64,000 nucleotides of DNA from Oligoflexus tunisiensis (GTDB lineage Bacteria > Bdellovibrionota_B > Oligoflexia > Oligoflexales > Oligoflexaceae). Both the position numbers and the translations under genes were made by a program. The stretch spans positions 3,437,208-3,501,207 of the forward strand of contig NZ_BDFO01000001.1 in NCBI RefSeq assembly GCF_001748245.1, in the 5' to 3' direction. Of this stretch, positions 29,794-38,188 are shown piece after piece (position 1 is the first letter of the stretch; every line of letters begins with the position of its first letter). Under the pieces are notes generated by a model. The model made no database searches. It saw only the letters and a program-made list of their open reading frames with translations, and was not told the DNA's origin.

Positions 29794-30747
29794 ATGACCG
29801 TTATCGTCAGCCCGCTGAAGCTCGTGGACGTTTTACAGTACTCGGTCGACTTTGTGCGTACCGTGGTGCATTCCCGTCCTCTGAACCTCGCGCCGGATAA
29901 CTGGATTACCTACGACACGGATTTTAAAATACCGGCGGCGACCTTTACCGAATGGCAGAAAGCCATCGGCAATCGCGATGCCTATGACAACCGCAATACC
30001 CTTCATTGCTTTGTGAATACGAACGCGTTCTTCACCTGCGCGGCGCGCCTGGGCATCGATTTCAAGACGATCATGCACCTCGCGTCGGAGGTGCAGTATC
30101 ACGACGTCAACTTTCAATTCGAAGCGAATCGCAACTATGGCTACAAGGCCCGCATTCGCGACATCAAGCCGTTTCCCGGGCGCGGCCGGGGCATCCTGGA
30201 AATCGAAGTCCAAATCTTCGATGACAATAAACTCAAGCTCGCGCACGTGGATCGCTTCTTCTTCCGCGGTGTGCCAGGCGCGCTTTATGACAAGATGGTG
30301 GCGCAGAAGAAGCCCGACGACAAATATGCCGGCATGTCCCGCCGCGCGTCCGAGCTGGCCCGGAATCATGAATCCAAAACGCTGTTCCACGTCGGTCGTA
30401 AACTGGGTGTGCAGTATGGAATGCTTTCAGGTGATTTGAACCCTTTGCATACCCTGGACCTTGTCTCCAAACTCTTCCGCCATCCTGGAAGTTTCATTCA
30501 GGGTCTCTGCACGACCAATCTGATCCTGTCGCTCCTGAAGGATAGCCGCGGCGTGGACGTGGCCCATATTGAAGTGATATTCGCCAATCCTCTGTTCTGT
30601 GGTCGGAACTATTATCTTGTGATCGATGGCGGGCGTTTCGAAGTGATCGATGAAAATGATCAGCTCAAAGTCTTCGGCACATTCGAAGACTGCACGCACC
30701 TGCGCCGTCTGATGGGACGGAATGACCGTCGCTCCGGGCTTTCCTGA
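29794..30747 (+). CDS. MaoC-like double-hotdog protein
   Basis: 317 aa starting at ATG 29794 with GGAGGA at proper distance; the frame is open far upstream but antisense to other genes. The C-terminal half has the MaoC hydratase element YGMLSGDLNPLHTLDLVSKLFRHPGSFIQGL, whose D and H match the catalytic pair of (R)-specific enoyl-CoA hydratases. The N-terminal half has a second, degenerate hotdog. Probable role: hydration/dehydration of acyl-CoA or acyl-ACP, linking with the other lipid-related genes in the window. Single gene. Confidence 0.78.
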   Translation: MTVIVSPLKLVDVLQYSVDFVRTVVHSRPLNLAPDNWITYDTDFKIPAATFTEWQKAIGNRDAYDNRNTLHCFVNTNAFFTCAARLGIDFKTIMHLASEVQYHDVNFQFEANRNYGYKARIRDIKPFPGRGRGILEIEVQIFDDNKLKLAHVDRFFFRGVPGALYDKMVAQKKPDDKYAGMSRRASELARNHESKTLFHVGRKLGVQYGMLSGDLNPLHTLDLVSKLFRHPGSFIQGLCTTNLILSLLKDSRGVDVAHIEVIFANPLFCGRNYYLVIDGGRFEVIDENDQLKVFGTFEDCTHLRRLMGRNDRRSGLS

Positions 30748-30776
30748 AGGCTGGGTCAGACCCCGCGAGCCGGGGA

Positions 30777-31898
30777 CTAAATTTTCCGAATGCGGAAGAG
30801 CGAGCCATCGTCCGTTCCATACCAGACTTCACCATCCGGACCCTGCTCCACTTCCCGGACGCGCAGGCCTTCCTTGGTGAAGAGGCGCTCCTCGGCCACC
30901 ATCCGATTGTTGCGAATTTCTGTCAGGTTTAAATGTGACTTGGCCAGTGCGCCGCTGATCACCAAGCCTTTCCAGCCGGGCAGTGCGTTGCTGCTGTAAA
31001 CGATCATGCCGCAGGGCGCAATCGAGGGTGTCCATTGATGGATCGGGGCCTCGGTGCCCGGGACGTTACGGCTGCCGATGGACGGTCCCCAGTATTCACG
31101 ACCGTAGGTCGCTTTCGGCCAGCCATAGTTTACGCCTTTTTTGATGATATTGATTTCGTCACCGCCCCGCGGTCCATGTTCATGCGCCCAAATTTCACCA
31201 GTCATCGGATGGCGCACCAGACCCTGGGGATTGCGATGGCCGAAACTATAGATTTCCGGAAGAGCATCCTTCTTTCCCACGAAAGGATTGTCCGGATGAG
31301 CTTTGCCATCGCGGGTCAGACGCAGAATTTTTCCCAGATGATTGGTAAGGTCCTGCGCATTCTCCCGCTCGCCGCGCTCGCCAACACTGAACCAGATGGA
31401 ATCGGGCTCGACCACAATTCGTCCTGCGAAATGCTCGCCTCGCGATGAACTCCCGCGCGCTACAAAAATCTCACGGAAACCCTGGATTGCGTTGCCGTTC
31501 AGGGTCCCGACGCCCAGCGCCGTGGTGTACTGATCGCGGCCGAGCGCCTTGCTATAACTTAAATAGACCTGATGATCCTTCTTGAAGTCAGGCGAGAGGA
31601 CCACATCCAGAAGGCCGCCTTGACCAAAAACGGCCACCTTGGGCCCGCCTGAAATGGTCGTAAACTTCTTTTTTTTCAGGTCATAACGTTTGATGGTGCC
31701 GGTTTTAAGCGTCATAAGCAGCTGGCCATCGGGCAGAAAGGTCATGGCCCAGATGGGACCGACGTCGGATGCCACCTGCTCACGCTGCAGCTTCATGCCG
31801 CGCGATTCAAAAGTCAGCGCAGCCGGAGCCGCGGCAACCCCTTGCCAGCAGGCCGTCTGGAGGATTCCAGCCAACATGATTTTTGTTCCGAAACGCAT
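30777..31898 (-). CDS. Soluble PQQ-dependent aldose sugar dehydrogenase (Asd/YliI-type)
   Basis: 373 aa from ATG 31898, behind GGGAGGCGGC. Signal peptide ends at VAAAPA. Six-bladed beta-propeller of the GDSH family with the hallmark blocks WAMTFLPDGQLLMT, GQGGLLDVVLSPDF, FAGRIVV (R and catalytic-site H from SRGEHFAGRI), FGHRNPQGL, HEHGPRGGDEINII and NYGWP. Periplasmic oxidation of aldoses with pyrroloquinoline quinone and Ca2+ is the known activity. No PQQ synthesis genes are in the window. Confidence 0.9.
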   Translation of the reverse strand: MRFGTKIMLAGILQTACWQGVAAAPAALTFESRGMKLQREQVASDVGPIWAMTFLPDGQLLMTLKTGTIKRYDLKKKKFTTISGGPKVAVFGQGGLLDVVLSPDFKKDHQVYLSYSKALGRDQYTTALGVGTLNGNAIQGFREIFVARGSSSRGEHFAGRIVVEPDSIWFSVGERGERENAQDLTNHLGKILRLTRDGKAHPDNPFVGKKDALPEIYSFGHRNPQGLVRHPMTGEIWAHEHGPRGGDEINIIKKGVNYGWPKATYGREYWGPSIGSRNVPGTEAPIHQWTPSIAPCGMIVYSSNALPGWKGLVISGALAKSHLNLTEIRNNRMVAEERLFTKEGLRVREVEQGPDGEVWYGTDDGSLFRIRKI

Positions 31899-32090
31899 GC
31901 CGCCTCCCATCAATTCCGTCACTCGAGGGCAAGGTACTTCAGCGTTGGCGCCTTCGTCAATCGTGACTGGAACGCAGAAATCCTGGCCCGAACGCTGAGC
32001 TTCTGGACAGGGTGCTTTTGCTTACTGTGATAAAATAATAACAGGCCGTCCGCAGCATATCCATTGTTGAGCTGACCTGGAGACGGACTG

Positions 32091-33068
32091 TCATGTCTGC
32101 TGGTTCGAATGCGGCTCGTGGCCGGAGTCCTGGGAAGCCTGAATGCGGTGCAGCTGTAGATTGCGATGCGCAAGCTGCGTACTGTACCAAAGGTTGCGAA
32201 CCGGCATGGGCTCGCCGTCCGGCAAGGCTTCCCCGATCAGAGAGTGGGAATAAAGGGGACCGAGACGTTGCCGAATGGTGGTGTCATAGCCTGGTGTCTG
32301 CCGGAGTTTTTGCCGACCGGCGATCTCGAAAAGATCTTTTTTGTGAGCGATCGCCTGGGCCGCGCAGGCCTGAAAGAGTTCCTCCTCGCGCCCATACCAG
32401 ACTCCAAAAAGTTGCCGTCGCGCGTGATCACTCCAGGTTCCGGTCTCGGGATTGGAGCAGGCCTCAAGGTCCTGCGCGAGCGTTTCAAAGCGCTCAAAAT
32501 AAAGCCCGAGATCAAACCCGGCCTGTTCCAGGGCCCATTGCGCGAGCGCGGTTTCCACCTGGGTGACCAGATCGGTGAGCGATTCCCAGAACTCGGCTCC
32601 GGCCTCGCCTTGATCATGCCGGCAAAAGAAGGTGCTGCAAACACCACTGCGGAAGGCATAGATCTGACACTTCTTCGTATTCTGATCCAGAAGCGGACAG
32701 ATCACCGAACCCTGTGGCAGTTTCCCACTTAAAAATCCGATCGATTTTTCCATGTGATGCGGCGAGACCTGACTGCCTTCCGGTATGCTGTAGCCGGTCG
32801 CGATAAAGTTCTGCGCGACGGGGCGCACGCCCGGATCCATCAGCGCGAGGCCGAGGAGAAAATTCGGCACGCGCGGGATGTAACTGCAGCAGCGAATGGA
32901 CGGATGAAACCCATGGGCTTTCACCTGAGGGCAGTTGAAACAACTGCTCCGCACCTCGGGATCGACGCGAAAATAAAAGACATCATCGGGCAGCATATAG
33001 CGCCAGATACCTGGGACCAAGTGGGTTCCGAGCCTGATGGGCTGCAGAATGGAGTCATCATTTTTCAT
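32091..33068 (-). CDS. Cysteine-rich YkgJ-like protein
   Basis: 325 aa from ATG 33068, which overlaps the ychJ-like stop as ATGA. Cysteines cluster as SSCFNC, RCCSYIP, ICPLLD, KCQIY and GVCSTFFC, the last ones resembling the CxxxxxxxCxxC clusters of the YkgJ/FliB family thought to bind zinc or an Fe-S centre. The C-terminal 180 residues are helical and without cysteine ligands except two. Third gene of a three-gene overlapping unit with YchJ-like and ArsC-like proteins. Function unknown. Confidence 0.72.
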   Translation of the reverse strand: MKNDDSILQPIRLGTHLVPGIWRYMLPDDVFYFRVDPEVRSSCFNCPQVKAHGFHPSIRCCSYIPRVPNFLLGLALMDPGVRPVAQNFIATGYSIPEGSQVSPHHMEKSIGFLSGKLPQGSVICPLLDQNTKKCQIYAFRSGVCSTFFCRHDQGEAGAEFWESLTDLVTQVETALAQWALEQAGFDLGLYFERFETLAQDLEACSNPETGTWSDHARRQLFGVWYGREEELFQACAAQAIAHKKDLFEIAGRQKLRQTPGYDTTIRQRLGPLYSHSLIGEALPDGEPMPVRNLWYSTQLAHRNLQLHRIQASQDSGHEPHSNQQT

Positions 33069-33526
33069 GCCTGGTAGTGACAATCCTTGAAAATTTGACC
33101 GCTGCCGCAGGGGCAGGGTGCATTGCGGGCGATTTTTACCGGCTCGTCGTCGTGCAAAAATTCCCCGCTGTGATAAAGCCAGACACCATCGATTTTTTCA
33201 AAATCGCTGATTTCGTGCAGAACCTCGAGGCGGTTATCGAAGATCAGCCGCGCTTTGAATTCCACTTCCCCTTCATCGTCCTCCCAGGAGGCGTCGATGA
33301 TTTCGAGTCCCACCCAATTGGAAGGTTCGCCCTGTTCCAGATCCTCGGGATACGTTTCCGGATGCCAGGTTTTTTTCAAATAGGGATAGTTGCACTGAAA
33401 GAAGGCCGTGTAGCGGCTGCGCATCAGCGCTTCCGGGTCAGGAGCGAGCTGCCCACCTTCGATATAAAGTCCACAGCAGTTTGCATAAGGTTTGCCGGTG
33501 CCACAGGGGCAAAGGGTTTCACTCAT
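33065..33526 (-). CDS. ychJ: YchJ/UPF0225-family SEC-C protein
   Basis: 153 aa. Two SEC-C zinc motifs, one at each end: CPCGTGKPYANCC and CPCGSGQIFKDCH, surrounding a cystatin-like/NTF2-like middle (DPEALMRSRYTAFFQCNYPYLKKTWHP) as in E. coli YchJ. SEC-C motifs bind zinc and often contact ribosomes or SecB; the role of YchJ is unclear. ATG overlaps the preceding ArsC-like stop by 4 bp and its own stop overlaps the next gene by 4 bp. Confidence 0.9.
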   Translation of the reverse strand: MSETLCPCGTGKPYANCCGLYIEGGQLAPDPEALMRSRYTAFFQCNYPYLKKTWHPETYPEDLEQGEPSNWVGLEIIDASWEDDEGEVEFKARLIFDNRLEVLHEISDFEKIDGVWLYHSGEFLHDDEPVKIARNAPCPCGSGQIFKDCHYQA

Positions 33527-33858
33527 GATTTCAGCTCCGCCAGCGAAAGAAGACGTTGGCCATCGGTGATCAAAGGACGCTTGATAAGGCGGCCCTGGCT
33601 GGCGAGCAGCGCGATGATCTCCGCTTCCGACATGTTCTTGAGCTTGTCCTTCAAACCCATCGATCGATAGACTTCACCGCTGGTGTTCAGCAGCTTTTTG
33701 ATATCGAGGCCTGAGGCCTTGAACCAGGTTTTCAGTTCAGCCGCGCTCGGGGGAGCTTCGGTGACATCGATGAATTCATAAGCGATCTTCTTCTGCGTCA
33801 GCATCTTTTCCGCCTCCCGGCAGGTGCTGCATTTTTTGTAGCCGTAAAATTTGAGCAC
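33523..33858 (-). CDS. ArsC/Spx-family thioredoxin-fold protein
   Basis: 111 aa from GTG 33858, chosen because GAGGAGG sits 5 nt before it. Starts MLKFYGYKKCSTCREAEKML with redox motif CSTC, then FIDVTEAPPSAAELKTWFKASG and KRPLITDG, the standard landmarks of ArsC/YffB/Spx-like proteins. The second cysteine in CxxC is typical of the Spx/YffB side. It could be an arsenate-reductase-like or regulatory protein; no ars genes are near. First of three overlapping genes. Confidence 0.85.
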   Translation of the reverse strand: MLKFYGYKKCSTCREAEKMLTQKKIAYEFIDVTEAPPSAAELKTWFKASGLDIKKLLNTSGEVYRSMGLKDKLKNMSEAEIIALLASQGRLIKRPLITDGQRLLSLAELKS

Positions 33859-33974
33859 AAAGACCTCCTCGCGCATGCGGGCCATCCTAGTCGCTTGGGG
33901 AGAAAAAAGCGAGACAAGTCCGCCGTCCATGCGCATTTCGACGGGGCCAGGTTGGGCGATTTGATCAGGGGACA

Positions 33975-34065
33975 CCGCTCGCACGGGTCAGCTCATGGCC
34001 CGCGCTTCGGTCGGCGAACTCCGCTCGCACGGGTCAGCTCATGGCCCGCGCTTCGGTCGGCGAAC
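33975..34065. repeat. Tandem duplication, 2 x 46 bp
   Basis: Two directly abutting copies of a 46-bp GC-rich segment (starts at 33975 and 34021, beginning CCGCTCGCACGGGTCAGC) are identical except the last base or two. They fill the divergent spacer between the ArsC-like and MoxR genes. Confidence 0.92.
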
Positions 34066-34137
34066 ACCACCTTTGATTTTTCCCGGCTCCCTGGCTATGC
34101 TGGGGCTTTGCCTCCATCACAAGACCAGGGTGAAATC

Positions 34138-34971
34138 ATGTCCGAGCGTTTGCAATTCAAGGGAACCCGCAACTACATTGCCTCCGCGGAACTGCAGGAA
34201 ATCGTCAATGTCGCCTGTGATCTTGAGCGCCCGCTCCTGATCCGGGGTGAGCCCGGCACGGGGAAGACCGTATTGGCCAAGGCTGTAGCCGAAGCCTTGA
34301 ACCTGCCTCTGCTGACCTGGCATGTAAAATCCACGTCGAAGGCTCAGGATGGCCTTTATGTTTATGACACGGTCCAGCGCCTCAACGATTCCCGTTTTGG
34401 GACGGGCGACGTGCACGATATCAAGCGCTATATCAAGCTCGGGCCGCTGGGCCAGGCCTTTCGCTCCACCGAACGCAGCGTGGTGTTGATTGATGAGATC
34501 GACAAGGCCGATCTGGAATTTCCGAATGACCTTCTGCATGAGCTGGACATGATGAGTTTTTATATCCCCGAAACGGGAGAAACCATCACCGCCGCCAAGC
34601 GTCCGGTGGTCATCATCAGTTCCAATGCCGAGAAGGAACTGCCCGACGCCTTTCTCCGCCGCTGCATTTTCCACTACATCGCCTTTCCTGAAGCCGATGA
34701 AATGCGGCGCATCCTGAAGGTTCACCATCCGCAGGTGGATGAAAAACTTATCTCGCAGTGCCTTGTGCGTTTTTACTGGCTACGGGATCAAAATGAAATT
34801 CGCAAGAAGCCATCGACCAGCGAGCTGGTGGATTGGATCGGGGCCCTGGTTCGCGGCGGCATCGAGCCCAAACAGCTGGAAAAGGACCTGCCGTTCCTGG
34901 GTGTGCTCCTCAAGAAGGAGACAGATCTGCAGGCCCTCCGGCAAAGTCAGCGCCGAACCTCCCGTTTTTAG
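34138..34971 (+). CDS. MoxR-type AAA+ ATPase
   Basis: 277 aa from ATG 34138. Walker A GEPGTGKT, Walker B VVLIDEIDKAD, sensor 1 (VVIISSNAEKELPDAFLRRC with Arg finger) and the short helical lid of MoxR proteins. The companion VWA gene starts 9 bp after its stop. MoxR/VWA pairs act as chaperone machines that insert metal cofactors or activate enzymes and transporters; the client here is unknown. Confidence 0.9.
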   Translation: MSERLQFKGTRNYIASAELQEIVNVACDLERPLLIRGEPGTGKTVLAKAVAEALNLPLLTWHVKSTSKAQDGLYVYDTVQRLNDSRFGTGDVHDIKRYIKLGPLGQAFRSTERSVVLIDEIDKADLEFPNDLLHELDMMSFYIPETGETITAAKRPVVIISSNAEKELPDAFLRRCIFHYIAFPEADEMRRILKVHHPQVDEKLISQCLVRFYWLRDQNEIRKKPSTSELVDWIGALVRGGIEPKQLEKDLPFLGVLLKKETDLQALRQSQRRTSRF

Positions 34972-34980
34972 GGGATGAGC

Positions 34981-36168
34981 ATGTTTGTTGATTTTATGTA
35001 CCAGCTGCGGAGCTATGGAATCAAGGTATCGAGCAACGAGTGGCTCACCCTGCTCACGGCGCTGGAACGAGGGCATGCCGGGGAATCTCTCACGCGCTTT
35101 TATTATCTGGCCCGCGCGATCGCCTGCCGCACGGAGCTGGATTATGATGCGTTTGATCGCTGCTTTGCCGAGTATTTTGAAGGTGTCACCTATGGCGAAA
35201 CGCTGAAGGACGAATTCCAGGAATGGCTGAAAAATGCGAAGCCACCGCGGGCTTTAACGGAAGAGGAAAAGGCGGCGCTCAAGGCCCTGGAACTGGATGA
35301 GCTGCGGGAACTCTTCGAACAGCGCATGCGCGAGCAGAAGGAACGGCACGACGGCGGCAATCGTTGGATCGGCACGGGGGGCACGAGCCCATTCGGTCAC
35401 GGCGGCTTCAACCCGGCCGGTATTCGTGTGGGTGGTGAAGGCGGCGGCATGAGCGCCGTGCAGGTGGCGAGTCAGCGTCTGTTTCGCAACTTTCGGGGGG
35501 ATGTGATTATCGATACCCGGCAGATCGGGCTGGCCCTGCGCAAACTGCGACACTGGGGGCGGGAAGGGCATCCGTCCGAGCTGGATCTGGAAGGGAGCAT
35601 CGAGGCGACCGGGAAAAATGCGGGGGATATCACCCTGGTGTTTCGTCCGGAGCGGAAGAATAACTTGAAGCTTTTGCTGCTGATGGATGTGGGCGGGTCG
35701 ATGACCTGGCACACGCAGATTTGTGAACAGCTTTTTTCCGCTGCGCATCAGAGTGTGCATTTCAAGGATTTTAAGCATTTTTATTTTCACAACTGTCCTT
35801 ATGATTTTATGTTCTCCGACATCGAGCAGCAGGAGCGGGTGCTGACGCGGGATATTCTGCAAAAGTTTGATGCGAGCTGGCTGGTGATTTTTGTTGGCGA
35901 TGCGGCGATGGCGCCTTACGAGCTGACGGAAGTGGGTGGGGCGATCGATTATTTTCAGCGGAATGCGGAGCCAGGGATTGTGTGGATTGAGCGATTGCGG
36001 CAGCATTTTCCGTGTTCGGTGTGGTTGAATCCAGAGCCGCAGGTTTATTGGCAGCGGCATTCGAATCAGTTGATTCGTCAGGTGGTTCCGGAGATGTATC
36101 CGATGTCGCTTGAAGGGATTGAGGAGGCGATGGCGATGTTGAAGAGGATGAAGCAGAAGAGGGTGTAG
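34981..36168 (+). CDS. VWA-domain protein (CoxE-like), partner of MoxR
   Basis: 395 aa from ATG 34981; another ATG at 34975 is too close to AGGGG. N-terminal helical region (MFVDFMYQLRSYGIKVSSNEWLTLLTALERG) typical of CoxE/YehP-type proteins, a charged coiled segment (EEEKAALKALELDELRELFEQRM) and a glycine-rich linker, then a VWA domain with MIDAS DVGGSM and T/D ligands further on (FVGDAAMAPYEL). Its C-terminal residues follow the CoxE layout. Expected to bind the MoxR ATPase and a client. GC repeats follow the stop. Confidence 0.88.
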   Translation: MFVDFMYQLRSYGIKVSSNEWLTLLTALERGHAGESLTRFYYLARAIACRTELDYDAFDRCFAEYFEGVTYGETLKDEFQEWLKNAKPPRALTEEEKAALKALELDELRELFEQRMREQKERHDGGNRWIGTGGTSPFGHGGFNPAGIRVGGEGGGMSAVQVASQRLFRNFRGDVIIDTRQIGLALRKLRHWGREGHPSELDLEGSIEATGKNAGDITLVFRPERKNNLKLLLLMDVGGSMTWHTQICEQLFSAAHQSVHFKDFKHFYFHNCPYDFMFSDIEQQERVLTRDILQKFDASWLVIFVGDAAMAPYELTEVGGAIDYFQRNAEPGIVWIERLRQHFPCSVWLNPEPQVYWQRHSNQLIRQVVPEMYPMSLEGIEEAMAMLKRMKQKRV

Positions 36169-36192
36169 ACGCTCTCGTGCTCAACCCCGACC

Positions 36193-36372
36193 TCACGCTC
36201 AACCCCCGAAGGGGGGCGGGTGCGGGTGCTCCCCTTCGGGGATGACGAATGCCTCACGCTCAACCCCCCGAAGGGGGGCGGGTGAGGGTGCTCCCCTTCG
36301 GGGATGACGAATGCTTTCACGCTCAACCCCCCGAAGGGGGGCGGGTGAGGGTGCTCCCCTTCGGGGATGACG
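36193..36372. repeat. Three imperfect 61-63 bp palindromic repeats
   Basis: Units start at 36193, 36254 and 36317, each with CACGCTCAACCCCC, then two inverted-repeat elements (CCCCCGAAGGGGGG and CTCCCCTTCGGGGAT). Each unit could fold into two stable hairpins. They lie between the stop of the VWA gene and the convergent stop of the exported-protein gene, like repetitive extragenic palindromes. Confidence 0.9.
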
Positions 36373-36418
36373 TGGGTTGGTGGGGCCGCCTTCGGGGGTG
36401 ACGGCCCGTTATTCAGGA

Positions 36419-37384
36419 TCAGGGCGTGCCCTCTGAGGACGCATCCACCACCATCCGCAAATAACTCTGCGTCTCCAAAAACCTGGCCATAAACACACAA
36501 TCCCAACCCATACTCTCCCGCCAGGGCTCTTGCGCGGTATCCCGTTCCCAGGACCACTGATAACGCCGGAAACTCAAATCATCCGAAGGCTTCGGACAAA
36601 GATCCAGCACCCGCTGCGTTACACCCTCATGCGATCCCTCCGCCAGAGCTTGAAAGAAAGGATTCGCACGCTGCCGGTCATAAATCTTCCCGATCATCTC
36701 GCGCGTGCGACTTATGGAAGATGCCATGGTCAAACGCAGAAACGACCCCACGGCCTTGAGGTGCAGCTCATAACCAATCTTCGCCTGTTCCACGGCGATC
36801 ATCTCGATGTCATTCACATCCATGCTCTCATGCTTGCGCATCTCCCGCGTGGTCGGCAGGCCGAGGTGCTCCCAGACCCGGTGAAACAGCGCCCAGGTTG
36901 CCGGCCGCAGGTCGCAGATTTCCTTATCGTCATCCCGGCAGACACGGTAACCGTACACGACGCAGCCGCCGGTGATCGGATTTTTAATGCTGCAGTAGCG
37001 ATTATCCTCGATCCAGGCCAGCCAGCGCTGGGCCGCATCGCGGTCCTGGGTCTTCGCCAGGTAAAGTAAAACACCCAAAGTCTGATCCCGGGAAAAGGAT
37101 TTCTCCTCCCCCAGATTGCCGGGATTCCGGCGCGGGGAACGCCAGAAACGCCCGTCCGCATCCTGCGAGGCGCGGACCGTGTCACAGCCGGCCTGTTCGC
37201 CCACCATACACAGCAAACCGTTGAAGATTACGGAGTCACCATCGTCGCAGTCCTGCTTGGAAGGATAGCCTTCGCAGAAGCGCACGACGTCCTGACGCCA
37301 GAAATTCTCCGCATCCCCCAAAGACAGGGCCAGAGCGTGGGGGCTGAAGGATACCACGAGGATAAAAAACAATAGGATGGGCAT
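36419..37384 (-). CDS. Exported protein of unknown function
   Basis: 321 aa from ATG 37384 (AAGGAAG 7 bp upstream). Signal peptide MPILLFFILVVSFSPHALA. The mature protein is cysteine-rich (FCEGYPSKQDC, LLCMVGEQAGC, YCSIKNPITGGCVVYGYRVC, ICDL, LCPKP, DCVF), pointing to a disulfide-stabilised periplasmic or secreted domain. A motif SFSRDQTLGVLLYLAKTQD looks like part of an alpha/alpha barrel as in some glycosidase-like exoproteins, but no catalytic site is assigned. Confidence 0.75.
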   Translation of the reverse strand: MPILLFFILVVSFSPHALALSLGDAENFWRQDVVRFCEGYPSKQDCDDGDSVIFNGLLCMVGEQAGCDTVRASQDADGRFWRSPRRNPGNLGEEKSFSRDQTLGVLLYLAKTQDRDAAQRWLAWIEDNRYCSIKNPITGGCVVYGYRVCRDDDKEICDLRPATWALFHRVWEHLGLPTTREMRKHESMDVNDIEMIAVEQAKIGYELHLKAVGSFLRLTMASSISRTREMIGKIYDRQRANPFFQALAEGSHEGVTQRVLDLCPKPSDDLSFRRYQWSWERDTAQEPWRESMGWDCVFMARFLETQSYLRMVVDASSEGTP

Positions 37385-37609
37385 GGAACGACTTCCTTTT
37401 TGAGATATGGGACTAAACATTGTGACGAACTGTTGGATCCATAGGACACTGGAGAGGGCATGCACGTCCACTTTGAAAATCTGAAGCGACGACATGACGT
37501 AATTCAGACGACCGCTCGTGCTGTTTTGTAACCCTGTGTGGCAGATCCCGCTGGTAATTCCGCCGGGTTCGTGTTTGTAATATGGAATCAAGGACAATGG
37601 CTGGGGGAT

Positions 37610-38071
37610 ATGAAGTTGGATAAGAGAGCAGCAAAATTCCAATGGTTTTGGGATCGCCTGGATCAGTACCTGGCCAAAGCGCAGCTGAAGCAAAGCAAGC
37701 AGCGGAATTACATCATCGAGGAATTCCTGGCGCTCGATTCCCATGTGAGCGCCGAGGACCTTCATGGCCGTTTGAAGGATACCGAACACAATCCGGGCCT
37801 CGCGACCGTGTATCGGACCTTGAACCTCTTGAAGGAAGCCGGTCTGGTCGATCAAAAACAATTTGCGGATGGCAAATCCGTATTTGAAGTTCTGGATCCC
37901 AAATCCCATCACGATCATCTGATCTGTGTGAGTTGCCACAAGGTGCAGGAATTCTCCAACGAGGAAATCGAGACCCTGCAGAAGCAGGTCGCCGCGCGTT
38001 TTAATTTCAAATTGACCCATCATACGCTCGACATGTTCGGGATCTGCGCCGACTGCCAAAAGAAAAGCTAA
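37610..38071 (+). CDS. Fur-family transcriptional regulator
   Basis: 153 aa from ATG 37610. Winged helix with the specificity helix in NPGLATVYRTLNLLKEAGLV, the metal site SKSHHDHLICVSC and zinc CxxC pairs CVSC and CADC, as in Fur/PerR. The regulatory metal site appears Fur-like (HHDH). It stands alone. The Fur box in front of the HmuY-like gene at 63584 is a plausible target of this or another Fur copy in the genome. Ferric uptake versus peroxide (PerR) sensing cannot be told from sequence alone. Confidence 0.88.
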   Translation: MKLDKRAAKFQWFWDRLDQYLAKAQLKQSKQRNYIIEEFLALDSHVSAEDLHGRLKDTEHNPGLATVYRTLNLLKEAGLVDQKQFADGKSVFEVLDPKSHHDHLICVSCHKVQEFSNEEIETLQKQVAARFNFKLTHHTLDMFGICADCQKKS

Positions 38072-38188
38072 ATTTGCGTTCCGTGACTCACCTTGGCTGA
38101 TTATGTAAAATGAACCTGACTCCAGCGAGAGGCACCTGCCCAGTGCCTCCTCGCCCATTTCTGTTCGTCAGCCACCTGGGAGGGGATC

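Noticed and set aside
37385..38158. N-terminal extension of the exported protein at 36419 to 579 codons
   Set aside because: The extension is antisense to the Fur-family gene; the signal peptide and ribosome site place the start at 37384.
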